Below, piece by piece: positions 1 through 8,281 of a stretch of DNA of 64,000 nucleotides. The translations under genes and the position numbers were made by a program. Origin of the DNA: Tissierella sp. P1 (GTDB lineage: Bacteria; Bacillota; Clostridia; Tissierellales; Tissierellaceae); NCBI RefSeq assembly GCF_002266425.1, contig NZ_NPMN01000010.1:1-64000 (forward strand), written 5' to 3'. Position 1 is the first letter of the stretch; every line of letters begins with the position of its first letter. The notes beneath the pieces are model-generated. The model saw only the letters and a list, made by a program, of their open reading frames with translations, was not told where the DNA came from and ran no database searches.

Positions 1-441
1 GGTAATAGCTGTGACAATAATACCAGAATAACCTGCTCCAACCCAAATAATTATAATAGGTGCCAAGGCAGTTTTAGGAAGACTATTTAGCATAACTAGA
101 TATGGATCTAATACTTTTGCCCAAAAATCTGACCACCAAAGCCCAACGGCAACAACCATGCCTAATAATGTGCCTCCCAAAAAGCCTACTATAGTTTCAA
201 ACACTGAAATTCCCACATGATAAAATAGATTTCCTTGCTTAGTATAATTTAAAAATAGTCTCCATATTTGCGATGGGTAACTGGTTAGAAAGGTATCTAT
301 CCATTTAAAGTGTGCAGCTATTTCCCATAAACAAAGAATTAAGACTAAAATACTTATTTGAGTTAATAATATATTTCTATTTTTCCTTTTTACACTAATT
401 AGGTAATTCTCGTGCTCTTCAGAAATATTTTTATTAGACAT
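1..441 (-). CDS. ABC transporter permease, SsuC/TauC type (partial)
   Basis: Inner-membrane subunit of a nitrate/sulfonate/taurine-type ABC importer. Translating the minus strand from the ATG at 441 gives a short charged N-terminus, a first membrane segment rich in L/I/V, and then the start of the BPD_transp_1 region (VGFLGGTLLGM, then the segment around ALAPIIIIWVGAG that resembles the cytoplasmic coupling loop). About 147 residues are present; the C-terminal part lies off the window. Its start overlaps the end of the ATPase gene by 8 bases, so the two are co-transcribed and probably translationally coupled. The substrate cannot be told from this fragment; a pyrimidine precursor or sulfonate is possible. 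Confidence 0.85.
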   Translation of the reverse strand, partial: MSNKNISEEHENYLISVKRKNRNILLTQISILVLILCLWEIAAHFKWIDTFLTSYPSQIWRLFLNYTKQGNLFYHVGISVFETIVGFLGGTLLGMVVAVGLWWSDFWAKVLDPYLVMLNSLPKTALAPIIIIWVGAGYSGIIVTAIT

Positions 442-1213
442 GAACATCCAGCTCCTTCCATATTTTATTGAAATAGTGTCTAAACTCTGGAGCTTCTCTA
501 CACTTCAGCGGTGTTCTACATCCATCAGGACAAGTTAGATTTATATCAATTATTTCCTTAATATGTGCAGGTCTCTTTGAAAGAATAACTACCCTATCTG
601 ACAAACTAATGGCTTCAGCTATATCATGAGTTATCAATAGACAAGTTTTTTTCTCTCTTTTTAATATAATTCCAATTTCATCTGCTATGGCAAGTCTTGT
701 CTGATAATCTAAAGCAGAAAAAGGTTCATCCAGAAGAAGTAAATCAGGCTCTAGTAAAAGAGTTCTAATAAGAGCAACTCTTTGTCTCATGCCTCCTGAT
801 AATTGGCTTGGATAACTATTGATAAAATCACCTAATCCATAATTTTCTAGCATTTCCTTTGCTGCTTTGTAATCTTCAGGAGTTAATTTACCTTGAATCT
901 CCAGTCCAAGTATTACATTTTGCATAATAGTTCTCCACTCTAAGAGTTGATCTTTTTGAAACATATAACCGATATTTCTATTAGATTTAGTTACTTTCTT
1001 GCCATTTATCAGGACACTTCCGGTACTTGGCTGGATAAGCCCAGCTATTATTGAAAGTAAGGTAGATTTTCCACATCCACTTGGTCCAACTATTCCAACG
1101 ATTTCTCCCTCTAATATATTTAAATCTATATTTTTAATAGCTACAGTTTCTCCCTCTAGGCTGTGGTAAGTCATTCCAATATTTTTAATTTCTACTATAA
1201 TTTTCTCATCCAT
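434..1213 (-). CDS. ABC transporter ATP-binding protein, SsuB/TauB family
   Basis: Cytoplasmic ATPase that powers the neighbouring SsuC-like permease. The 259-residue length is usual. Walker A GPSGCGKST lies at residues 43-51, a Q-loop (MFQKDQLLEW) near 85-94, the signature LSGGMRQR near 138, Walker B LLLLDEPF near 158, and an H-loop (LLITHDIAEA) follows. The C-terminal tail with three Cys/Pro residues is typical of nitrate/sulfonate/bicarbonate ATPases. It is the first gene of a minus-strand operon, with ATPase before permease; a substrate-binding protein would be expected beyond the window. No riboswitch is evident in the 140 bases upstream. The family is secure, the substrate is not. Confidence 0.93.
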   Translation of the reverse strand: MDEKIIVEIKNIGMTYHSLEGETVAIKNIDLNILEGEIVGIVGPSGCGKSTLLSIIAGLIQPSTGSVLINGKKVTKSNRNIGYMFQKDQLLEWRTIMQNVILGLEIQGKLTPEDYKAAKEMLENYGLGDFINSYPSQLSGGMRQRVALIRTLLLEPDLLLLDEPFSALDYQTRLAIADEIGIILKREKKTCLLITHDIAEAISLSDRVVILSKRPAHIKEIIDINLTCPDGCRTPLKCREAPEFRHYFNKIWKELDVHV

Positions 1214-1296
1214 AGTATCCCTCCCAAAAGTAATATATAGTACTTTATTGTATTCTCAAGCAAAGGAATATGTGAGATTACAAAAAAATATTAATT

Positions 1297-1325
1297 TTGT
1301 AGAAAGTAAGAAAAGATGATATAAT
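1297..1325 (+). promoter_or_regulatory. Promoter of tdk-nudC
   Basis: TTGTAG at 1297-1302 and TATAAT at 1320-1325 are 17 bases apart, a near-consensus vegetative (sigma-A) promoter about 30 bases before the tdk start. Confidence 0.7.
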
Positions 1326-1356
1326 ATTGCAGTAATAATCTTAAGGGGGAATTATT

Positions 1357-1926
1357 TTGCATCAGTACAAAGGAAAATTGATTATACATACAGGATCTAT
1401 GTTTTCTGGCAAAACTTCTAGTCTAGAAAAGGACATAAAAAGATTCAATATAGCAGGATATAAAACTGTAGCTTTCAAGCCGGCAGTAGACACTAGATAT
1501 CCTAAATCTGAAATAAGAACGCATGATAATACAACATTAAATGCAGTAATGGTAAACAATATATCTGAAATATATGAATACTGCAGGATTCACAATCCAG
1601 ATGTTATAGCTATAGATGAGGTACAATTTTTAGGTGGTAAAATAGAAGATATAGTGAAAGCTATCACTAAGTTTCTAGAAAAGGATGTAACAGTTGTATT
1701 AGCAGGTCTGGATATGGATTTTAGCGGACAGGCATTTGAAATAGTAAAGGAATTAATGCCTATGGCAGATTATCTATATAAACATCATGCAGTATGTGCT
1801 AAATGTGGAACAGATGCTTGGGTGAGTCATAGAAAGACTAAAGCACAAGAAAGAATAGTTATAGGAGCAACAGATGAATATGAGCCTCTTTGCAGAAAAT
1901 GCTTCCTAGAAGAACAAAATGATTAG
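1357..1926 (+). CDS. tdk: Thymidine kinase
   Basis: Phosphorylates thymidine to dTMP in the salvage pathway, in the cytoplasm. Type II thymidine kinase of 189 residues, the normal length. Walker A GSMFSGKT is at residues 13-20, the DEVQF motif marks the Walker B/catalytic region, and two zinc pairs (CAKC and CRKC) lie near the C-terminus with the substrate-lid segment between them. The start is TTG, chosen because AAGGGGGA sits 6 bases upstream and no ATG precedes the Walker A motif. nudC begins 12 bases after the stop, so the two form an operon. Confidence 0.95.
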   Translation: MHQYKGKLIIHTGSMFSGKTSSLEKDIKRFNIAGYKTVAFKPAVDTRYPKSEIRTHDNTTLNAVMVNNISEIYEYCRIHNPDVIAIDEVQFLGGKIEDIVKAITKFLEKDVTVVLAGLDMDFSGQAFEIVKELMPMADYLYKHHAVCAKCGTDAWVSHRKTKAQERIVIGATDEYEPLCRKCFLEEQND

Positions 1927-1938
1927 GTGAGAGAAGAT

Positions 1939-2763
1939 ATGGAAAGATATATAAAATTTGAACCTTCAAAACAGCCACTATATGATGAATATAATAAGGA
2001 TTATATGTATTTATTTAATGAAGACAGACTTATGGTAGAAGTTAAGGATGGAGAGTATACTATACCTAATAGAGAAGGCTTAGAGAGATTTAAACCACAT
2101 ATAAACTATCTACAGTGTTTAGGTGCTTATAATGGAATAAATTGTTACTGTGGCGAAATAGAAGAACTTACAGCAGATAATTATAAGTTTATAGATTTGA
2201 GGGCATACTCGAAAAATATAAGTCACGACGATTTTTTAATATCAGCCAAAGCACTACTTTTACTAGATTATGTGAGGACTAATCAAAGATGTGGAATTTG
2301 TGGTTCTAAGATGATTATGAAAGTTAGTGGAAATGATAGAGCTATGATCTGCACAAACTGTGATCATATGGTATGGCCTAAAACGGCACCTGCAATAATC
2401 GTAGCAATTACCAAAGAAGATAAACTACTATTAGCACATAATAAAATGTTTCCAGAGGGAATGTATAGCATATTAGCAGGGTTTGTTGAGATGGGAGAGA
2501 CATTCGAGGATTGTGTAAAGAGAGAAGTATTCGAAGAAACGGGAATAAAAGTGCATAATATAAAATACTTTGGTTCACAACCTTGGCCATTTCCAAATTC
2601 AATGATGATAGGATTTACAGCAGAATATCTTGAAGGTGAGATAAAGGTAGATAATGATGAAATAGTTGATGCAAAATGGTTTTCAAAAGAGGAAATACCA
2701 GGAAAATATAGGAAATCTATTAGCATTAGCACAGAATTAATAGAGTGGTTTTTGAATAGGTAA
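1939..2763 (+). CDS. nudC: NAD+ diphosphatase / NADH pyrophosphatase
   Basis: Hydrolyses NAD(H) to NMN(H) and AMP; related enzymes also remove NAD caps from RNA. The protein has 274 residues from the ATG at 1939, preferred over the GTG at 1927 because AGGTGAG is placed correctly for the ATG. It shows a four-cysteine zinc ribbon (CGIC...CTNC) near residue 117, a Nudix box starting at GFVEMGET near 181 and carrying REVFEETG, and the SQPWPFPNS signature that separates NudC from other Nudix enzymes. Its last roughly 62 coding bases occur again, diverged, at 4745-4806 behind the ABC-F gene, so the original downstream terminator has been separated from it. Confidence 0.94.
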   Translation: MERYIKFEPSKQPLYDEYNKDYMYLFNEDRLMVEVKDGEYTIPNREGLERFKPHINYLQCLGAYNGINCYCGEIEELTADNYKFIDLRAYSKNISHDDFLISAKALLLLDYVRTNQRCGICGSKMIMKVSGNDRAMICTNCDHMVWPKTAPAIIVAITKEDKLLLAHNKMFPEGMYSILAGFVEMGETFEDCVKREVFEETGIKVHNIKYFGSQPWPFPNSMMIGFTAEYLEGEIKVDNDEIVDAKWFSKEEIPGKYRKSISISTELIEWFLNR

Positions 2764-2780
2764 GCTAGAAGGAGACAGAG
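2702..2780 (+). repeat. Direct repeat copy A: nudC 3' end plus AAGGAGACAGAG
   Basis: The last 62 bases of nudC (2702-2763) match 4745-4806 at roughly 80-85 percent by eye. The 12-mer AAGGAGACAGAG at 2769-2780 recurs exactly at 4733-4744. In copy A the tail precedes the 12-mer; in copy B the 12-mer precedes the tail. Together they bracket the ABC-F gene. Confidence 0.85.
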
Positions 2781-2821
2781 TACATTTCTTCTGTCCTTTT
2801 GATGATTTTGTTGATTTCTTA

Positions 2822-2850
2822 TTGAAAAACTAGATAAGCTATGGTATCAT
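2822..2850 (+). promoter_or_regulatory. Promoter of the ABC-F gene
   Basis: TTGAAA at 2822-2827 and TATCAT at 2845-2850 are separated by 17 bases. Transcription would start near 2857 and give a leader of about 245 bases before the ABC-F start at 3104. Confidence 0.55.
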
Positions 2851-2945
2851 TTAATTAATTAAAATAATATAAAAGGATGGAAATTGCAATAATGAGAATA
2901 TAATTCACTTAATTTAAAGGAACAATTTGAGCTTAGAAAAATAAT

Positions 2946-2967
2946 ACCTATTTGATAGGTTTGTTTT
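2946..2967 (+). terminator. Possible leader terminator before the ABC-F gene
   Basis: ACCTA-TTTGA-TAGGT forms a 5-base-pair stem followed by TTGTTTTT. The stem is short, so it may be a weak terminator or an attenuator within the leader. Confidence 0.4.
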
Positions 2968-3020
2968 TGGTGTAAAAATGTTCTGAAGTGGATTATTAAT
3001 CGTTTATTATTTATTTAAAT

Positions 3021-3103
3021 TAACCATGCTATTTGGTTGGTTTATTCCTTTTTGTAATAATAAAAGATATTTAGTCCCTTCAGATTTTAGGAGGGATTTT
3101 TTT
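3021..3103 (+). promoter_or_regulatory. ABC-F leader: in-frame upstream start and SD-sequestering hairpin
   Basis: An ATG at 3026 opens a 26-codon segment in frame with the ABC-F gene (MLFGWFIPFCNNKRY...). Over it lies a hairpin pairing TCCCT (3075-3079) with AGGGA (3092-3096). This covers the AGGAGGGA ribosome site and is followed by seven T residues. The arrangement could act as terminator or translation switch. ABC-F resistance genes of Firmicutes (vmlR, lmo0919, msr types) are commonly controlled by ribosome-mediated attenuation in the leader; that this leader does so is inference. Confidence 0.5.
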
Positions 3104-4732
3104 ATGTTGATTTTAGATATTAATAATTTAAAAAAATATTATGGATATAGGCTTATATTAGATATTAAAGATTTAAAAGTATATTCAGGTGATAAAATAG
3201 GTTTAGTTGGGCTAAACGGATCTGGAAAAACCACATTACTAAACTTAATTTCAAAAGAAATCAATCCTGAGGAAGGAACAATTAGGACCACCATGGAACC
3301 ATTCTATATTAAACAGCTAGAAGACAGCCCTAATAAAGAAGTAGATAAGGAGTATATGAGTAAATTTGGGCTAAAAGATAAAAATGAGCAATTTATGAGT
3401 GGTGGAGAATTGACTAGATTAAAAATTGCTAAGTTCTTGACTGATGATAGAAAATTTCTTCTTGCAGATGAGCCAACTTCCAATCTTGATTTTGAAGGAA
3501 TAAATTTATTAATAGAAAAATTATCTAAATTTGATGGAAGTATGATTATCACTTCTCATGATAGAGATTTACTAGATAAAGTATGCAATAAGATAATAGA
3601 AATCGAGGATGGAAAAATTAAAATATATGAGGGCAATTATTCTGACTATAAAGCTCAAAAAGAACTAGAGAAAAAGACTCAAGAACTAGAGTATGAGAAA
3701 TATATTAGAGAAAAGGAGAGATTGCAGAAGGCTCTAATTGATACAAAACAGAATTTGGAGAAAATTAGAACGACACCTAAAAGAATGGGAAACTCAGAAG
3801 CAAGACTCCATAAGATGGGGGGGCAGGTAAATAGGAAAAAACAAGATAATAAAGTTAAAGCAATAGCTAAAAGAATAGAAAAATTAGAAGTAAAAGATAA
3901 AGTGAAAGAACTAGAAAAAATAAATCTAGATATTAGAGGTAAAGAGATTTTTTCAAAAATAGTAATTGAAGGTAAGGATATTACTAAGGCTTTTGGAAAG
4001 AGAATATTATTCAAGAACTCAGATTTTCAAATATATAATAAATCCAAGGTAGGATTAATTGGTGATAATGGTACTGGAAAGACTACATTATTGAAAATGA
4101 TACTAGAGAATGCACCTAATATTAATATCTCTAAGAAAGCCAATATAGGCTATTTTAGTCAAAATTTAAATATTCTAGATGAAAATAAAAGTATAATAGA
4201 AAATCTTCTTGAATTAAGTTGTCTAGAGCAAGAGGCAAGAGATATTTTAGCAAGATTTCTATTTAAGAGGGACGATGTATACAAAAAGGTTAGTGTGTTA
4301 AGTGGTGGAGAAAAAGTAAAAGTATCTTTGGCAAAAATACTATTGAATAATTTTAATATATTAATATTAGATGAGCCAACTAATTATTTGGATATATATT
4401 CAATTGAAGCGGTAGAAGAAGCTTTAATAGATTATGATGGTACATTATTATTTGTATCACATGATAGGAGATTAATTGAAAAAGTAGCAGATACAATAAT
4501 GGTAATTGAGAATAATAAAATCAATACATTTCAAGGAACTTTCAATGAATATAATAATAAAGCTTTAGTTAATGATTCTAATGACAAAGATTTGCTCTAT
4601 AGGAGGGCAATATTAGAAAATAAACTAAGTGAGGTAATAGGACTTCTTTCTATTTCCAAAAATGATGAAGAGAAGGAGAAGCTTGATTTAGAGTATCAAA
4701 AAATATTGAAGGAATTAAACGAAATTAAATAA
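3104..4732 (+). CDS. ABC-F family ATPase, probable ribosome-protection antibiotic resistance protein
   Basis: Twin-ATPase protein without membrane segments, 542 residues from the ATG at 3104, which directly follows AGGAGGGA. Domain 1 has Walker A GLNGSGKTT near residue 36, MSGGE and ADEPTSNLD. A long charged, helical linker (about 170-260) follows. Domain 2 has GDNGTGKTT near 320, LSGGEK near 399 and LDEPTNYLD near 423. Length and linker fit the Vga/Lsa/VmlR/CplR group, which binds the ribosomal E site and relieves lincosamide, pleuromutilin or streptogramin A block. Housekeeping EttA/Uup-like roles cannot be excluded. Its placement between two copies of the nudC 3' end suggests acquisition. 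Confidence 0.85.
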   Translation: MLILDINNLKKYYGYRLILDIKDLKVYSGDKIGLVGLNGSGKTTLLNLISKEINPEEGTIRTTMEPFYIKQLEDSPNKEVDKEYMSKFGLKDKNEQFMSGGELTRLKIAKFLTDDRKFLLADEPTSNLDFEGINLLIEKLSKFDGSMIITSHDRDLLDKVCNKIIEIEDGKIKIYEGNYSDYKAQKELEKKTQELEYEKYIREKERLQKALIDTKQNLEKIRTTPKRMGNSEARLHKMGGQVNRKKQDNKVKAIAKRIEKLEVKDKVKELEKINLDIRGKEIFSKIVIEGKDITKAFGKRILFKNSDFQIYNKSKVGLIGDNGTGKTTLLKMILENAPNINISKKANIGYFSQNLNILDENKSIIENLLELSCLEQEARDILARFLFKRDDVYKKVSVLSGGEKVKVSLAKILLNNFNILILDEPTNYLDIYSIEAVEEALIDYDGTLLFVSHDRRLIEKVADTIMVIENNKINTFQGTFNEYNNKALVNDSNDKDLLYRRAILENKLSEVIGLLSISKNDEEKEKLDLEYQKILKELNEIK

Positions 4733-4806
4733 AAGGAGACAGAGAAAAATATAGAAAATCTATTAGCATTAGTATAGAACTAGTAGAGTAGTTTATAAAT
4801 AGGTAA
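4733..4806 (+). repeat. Direct repeat copy B: AAGGAGACAGAG plus nudC 3'-end remnant
   Basis: The exact 12-mer AAGGAGACAGAG (4733-4744) is followed by a diverged copy of the nudC 3' end through to the TAA (4745-4806). It holds in-frame stops relative to nudC and is non-coding. Its final AATAGGTAAA supplies the left arm of the following terminator. Confidence 0.85.
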
Positions 4807-4846
4807 AGACGGAATAAAATATTTCCGGTTTTTACCTATTTATTAT
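4796..4846 (+). terminator. Terminator behind the ABC-F gene (probably the ancestral nudC terminator)
   Basis: AAATAGGTAAA pairs with TTTTACCTATTT around an inner stem in GACGGAA...TTTCCGGT. T-rich sequence follows. Since the left arm is part of the duplicated nudC tail, this was probably the terminator of nudC before the insertion. Confidence 0.7.
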
Positions 4847-4928
4847 TAATTAGGACCTTGTATTAGGTAGGATAGTATATAATATAGTCAACAATATTTA
4901 ATAATATAAAAATACAGGGGGGATATTG

Positions 4929-6068
4929 GTGAATAGAAATTTTGTTGTTTCATTAATTTTATTGTTTATCTTAATTGTCATTATTGCAACTGGATGTAAT
5001 CAAGCAAAAACTTGTATAGCTAGAGATATAAGCTTAATGGAAACAATAACTGAATCGAAAAATTCTATTAATGTTTCTGTTGATCCAAGAATAGAGCTTT
5101 TGTCTATTGTTCAAATTTTAAGTAATTATCCAGAAAAATTTCCAACGCTAATTACTAAAGAGAAATTTGATTACAAAGATAAAGTAATGGATTATTTTGG
5201 TGAGTTTAAAGAACATAAGGCAATAAAGACTTTAGAAGGAATGATGCCAGATTTTAGCTATGATGTACCTCCAGGACTGATGCTTTTTATGGATAAAAAC
5301 TTTAATGTTAGAGAAGATGTTGAATTGACAGAATATATAATTGAGAGGGCTGATGGAAAAAATAATATAAATGAATTATTTGAATCTCTTAAAGAGTTTT
5401 GTATAGATACCAATTTTATTGATTTCTTCAATGATAATAGTAATTATTATAATAGAATAATTAATAGCACTCTTGAATTAATTCCTTCTGATTCTAATAT
5501 TATCGAAGATTTAGAAGAATACTATGGAATGAAGCAGAAAAGTTATAATGTTGTATTAGTGTCTCTATATGGAAATGGAGCATTTGGACCTAACATTGAC
5601 ACTAAAGAAGATGATACAGAAATATATAGTGTTTTAGGTTGTATCGGGATTGATATGATGGACCTACCAATGTTTGGTGGTTGGAGTTTCTTTACTGGAT
5701 TACAGCAACATGAATTTAGCCATTCATTTATCAATCCTATAACAGACAAAAATCATAATTTGGCTTATTCTTACGAAGAATTATTCATACCGATAAAAGG
5801 CAAAATGAGAAGTATGGCATATACTAATTGGAGCACTTGTCTAAATGAACATATAATTCGTGCACTAACGTCAAGATTTGCCTATCATGAAGATAATCTT
5901 GATGGAATTAGAGCTCTTGAAATGGAAAAAGAAACTGGTTTTATTTATGTTGAAGCCCTATTTAATAAACTAGAAGAATATGAAAATAATAGAGATAAAT
6001 ATTCTACAATAGAAGATTTTTATCCAGAGCTTCTAAAATCATTAGATGAATTTATGGATAAAAACTAA
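4929..6068 (+). CDS. DUF4932-like lipoprotein, putative zinc metalloprotease
   Basis: Probable membrane-anchored extracellular protein of 379 residues. The N-terminus has a hydrophobic signal ending in the lipobox IATGC, so Cys becomes the lipidated residue. The gluzincin-like motif HEFSH lies near residue 261 and is followed about 55 residues later by LNEHIIRA, which may carry the third zinc ligand. This pattern is seen in the DUF4932 family; catalysis is inferred. The GTG at 4929 was preferred to the TTG at 4926 for its spacing from AGGGGGGA. A weak hairpin and T run follow at about 6073-6098. The gene stands alone with no functional partner nearby. Confidence 0.75.
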   Translation: MNRNFVVSLILLFILIVIIATGCNQAKTCIARDISLMETITESKNSINVSVDPRIELLSIVQILSNYPEKFPTLITKEKFDYKDKVMDYFGEFKEHKAIKTLEGMMPDFSYDVPPGLMLFMDKNFNVREDVELTEYIIERADGKNNINELFESLKEFCIDTNFIDFFNDNSNYYNRIINSTLELIPSDSNIIEDLEEYYGMKQKSYNVVLVSLYGNGAFGPNIDTKEDDTEIYSVLGCIGIDMMDLPMFGGWSFFTGLQQHEFSHSFINPITDKNHNLAYSYEELFIPIKGKMRSMAYTNWSTCLNEHIIRALTSRFAYHEDNLDGIRALEMEKETGFIYVEALFNKLEEYENNRDKYSTIEDFYPELLKSLDEFMDKN

Positions 6069-6201
6069 AAATTTAAAACCTACGAAAGTGAGTTTTTTAT
6101 ACGGAATAAGTTGTGTATTTAGTTTTAATTTCACCTCTTTATGTTATAATATTAATATTAACTAAGAGCGAATCTAAAACACCAAGGAGATGTAATAGGA
6201 T

Positions 6202-6903
6202 ATGAAATATGTAACTAGTGATATACACGGCAGATTAGATAGGTTAAAGAAACTTATTGAAACTATAGAGCTTCGAGAAAATGATATACTCTATATAATT
6301 GGAGATTTAGTAGATAGAGGGGAAAAGCCTATTGAAACTATCGAATTTGTCATGAATCATCCACAGATAGAAGTAATTATGGGAAACCATGATGAGATGA
6401 TGCTCTATGCATTAAAGTATAAAGATGAGAAACAAATAGAAAGATGGGGGAGAAATGGATGTGAGCCTACTATAGAAGGCTTTTCCAAAAGAACTTTGGA
6501 GGAACAAGAAAATATATTATCTTATATAGAAGGGTTACCATATTTTAAGATAATAGATAACAAATATTTACTTATTCATGCTGGATTTGAACCTTCAAGA
6601 TTATTTGAACATATGATAGACAAGCCTTTAAAAGATGCTTTGATTGAACAAAAAGATAGACTTGTTTGGGTAAGAGATGACTTTATAAAGAATAAAGCCT
6701 TAGATAATCTAATAACAGTATTTGGGCATTCTCCTAGAATATATATAGATAAGTTATTTGAAAGAGAGTCGAAGTTACCTTATGAAATTTGGATTGATAA
6801 TGTTTATAATGATAAAATAGGTATCGATACGGGCAATTGCTATGAAGGTGGTAGAATGGCCTGCCTGAGGTTAGATGATCATGAGGTATTTTATATTGAA
6901 TAG
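6202..6903 (+). CDS. Metallophosphoesterase, PrpA/ApaH-like serine/threonine phosphatase family
   Basis: Calcineurin-like dinuclear-metal phosphoesterase of 233 residues. The metal-ligand motifs are in the right order: DIHGR near residue 7, GDLVDRGE near 34, GNHDEMM near 61, then HAGFEP, GHSP and a final DTGN. This set is shared by bacterial PPP-type protein phosphatases and diadenosine tetraphosphatases, and sequence alone does not separate them. AAGGAGA lies upstream of the ATG. It is a single gene closed by a strong bidirectional terminator shared with the convergent S41 peptidase. Confidence 0.88.
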   Translation: MKYVTSDIHGRLDRLKKLIETIELRENDILYIIGDLVDRGEKPIETIEFVMNHPQIEVIMGNHDEMMLYALKYKDEKQIERWGRNGCEPTIEGFSKRTLEEQENILSYIEGLPYFKIIDNKYLLIHAGFEPSRLFEHMIDKPLKDALIEQKDRLVWVRDDFIKNKALDNLITVFGHSPRIYIDKLFERESKLPYEIWIDNVYNDKIGIDTGNCYEGGRMACLRLDDHEVFYIE

Positions 6904-6928
6904 TAGCATACTCTATTTATATTGAAAA

Positions 6929-6960
6929 AACAAGAGTGCTGTTTAAGCACTCTTGTTTTA
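6929..6960. terminator. Bidirectional terminator between convergent genes
   Basis: AACAAGAGTGCT-GTTTA-AGCACTCTTGTT is a 12-base-pair stem with T runs on both strands. It serves the phosphatase on the plus strand and the S41 peptidase on the minus strand, whose stop codon overlaps it. Confidence 0.9.
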
Positions 6961-8187
6961 ATCATTTATAACAAACTGTATCGTTTTATCATTCTCATAA
7001 CTATATCCGATAGCAGAATCTACCTCTATATCAGGAGGAGTTTGTACTTCCTCATTTATAGTTCCGTCTCCATTTAAAGCTAATAGACTACTAAACCTTA
7101 TTACTATACCACTATTAGGTAAAGAGAAGAACAATGGATCAATTCCAATCCCATCTCCACCAGTAGTTGTACCTACTAGAGTTGCAAGACCACTATCCTT
7201 ACAGAAAGCAGCAAAACTTTCTGAAGAAGAATATACACCTTTATCTACCAATAAATATATTTTTCCATCAAAATCTATAGGGTTTTTTGGTTGTATAGTT
7301 CTGTTGGATATGTGATAATAATCAAAATCCATCTTTATTTCTTGAGGGAAATTTTCTAAGATATTTTTATCTAATTTTGATATTGGAGATTGTTTCATCC
7401 CTCTTGCTTTATAGAAAGGTTTTCCATAGTTACCCCTTGTGAAGATATAATTACCTACAGATATTTTTTCCTTGGTTAAAGGTTCTATAACATTTTTCAT
7501 CCAATATAGATCATCGCCACCACTATTACCTCTAATGTCTATTATTAACTTATTATAATCTTTGACTTCTTCATAAAACTTTCTTATTTCTTTTCCGTCT
7601 TCTTCAACTCTTTCACCGTTCATTTGACTAATCTTCAAATAAGCTACCTCATCAGGTATAATAATGTCTGAATGAAAAGCAGGGGCATTAGAGCCAAAAA
7701 ATCCTTGGCTTTTTATATTTTCAAATTCATCTTCGTTAAATCCATACCATTTTAGAACAGTTTTGTCTTTAAAGACTTTAGACCAAGGTTTGTTAGATTT
7801 TTTATATTTAGGATTTGTGTATACAGTATAATACCATTTAAAGCTTTCTTTATCTATCACATGGGTATGACCATTGTTTAAATCTTTTACTATAGCAGAT
7901 ATATTATTCATAAAGATTGTATCATTATTGGAGTTTTCAACCAATTTTATATACTTTTCTTTTTGTTCTAGCCAATTAATACCATTAACTCTTTCATTAA
8001 CCTTTAAAAAAGGATAATTCTCTGAAATGATTTTATACAGATATTCAAAATCTTCTAATCTATCTTCCATAGATAATGTTGTAGAAGTATCTGTAGTATT
8101 TGCTTCTTTTGCACATCCAATTAGGCTACTAAATATTAGTGTAATTAACAAAGAATATACTAAAAACCTTTTGCTAGTAAACTTCAA
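6958..8187 (-). CDS. S41 family peptidase-like lipoprotein
   Basis: Membrane-anchored extracellular protein of 409 residues. A signal peptide ends in a lipobox at SLIGC (residues 21-25). The C-terminal half is a tail-specific protease fold: IIDIRGNSGGDD is the conserved strand-turn, and VYSSSESFAAF holds the nucleophile serine region. A later TTGGDGIGIDP and LPNSG complete the family pattern. No clear PDZ domain is seen between the N-terminal helical region and the peptidase fold, which matches the short tricorn/CTP-like lipoproteins of Clostridia. The catalytic lysine was not assigned. No operon partners are evident. Confidence 0.85.
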   Translation of the reverse strand: MKFTSKRFLVYSLLITLIFSSLIGCAKEANTTDTSTTLSMEDRLEDFEYLYKIISENYPFLKVNERVNGINWLEQKEKYIKLVENSNNDTIFMNNISAIVKDLNNGHTHVIDKESFKWYYTVYTNPKYKKSNKPWSKVFKDKTVLKWYGFNEDEFENIKSQGFFGSNAPAFHSDIIIPDEVAYLKISQMNGERVEEDGKEIRKFYEEVKDYNKLIIDIRGNSGGDDLYWMKNVIEPLTKEKISVGNYIFTRGNYGKPFYKARGMKQSPISKLDKNILENFPQEIKMDFDYYHISNRTIQPKNPIDFDGKIYLLVDKGVYSSSESFAAFCKDSGLATLVGTTTGGDGIGIDPLFFSLPNSGIVIRFSSLLALNGDGTINEEVQTPPDIEVDSAIGYSYENDKTIQFVIND

Positions 8188-8281
8188 AATTATCTCTCCC
8201 TTTTGAATCTATATATTTTATTCAGGGGAAGCTCATATGCAAATGAGTCCCCTTTATATGAATTTTCTTGTATTTCTATCT

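Noticed and set aside
1214-1356. Possible TPP or S-box riboswitch before the SsuB/SsuC operon
   Set aside because: None of the conserved aptamer segments occurs on the minus strand; the substrate remains undetermined.
3026-3103. Upstream ATG as the true start of the ABC-F protein
   Set aside because: It has no ribosome site, its segment lacks family similarity, and AGGAGGGA is placed for the ATG at 3104; kept only as a leader candidate.
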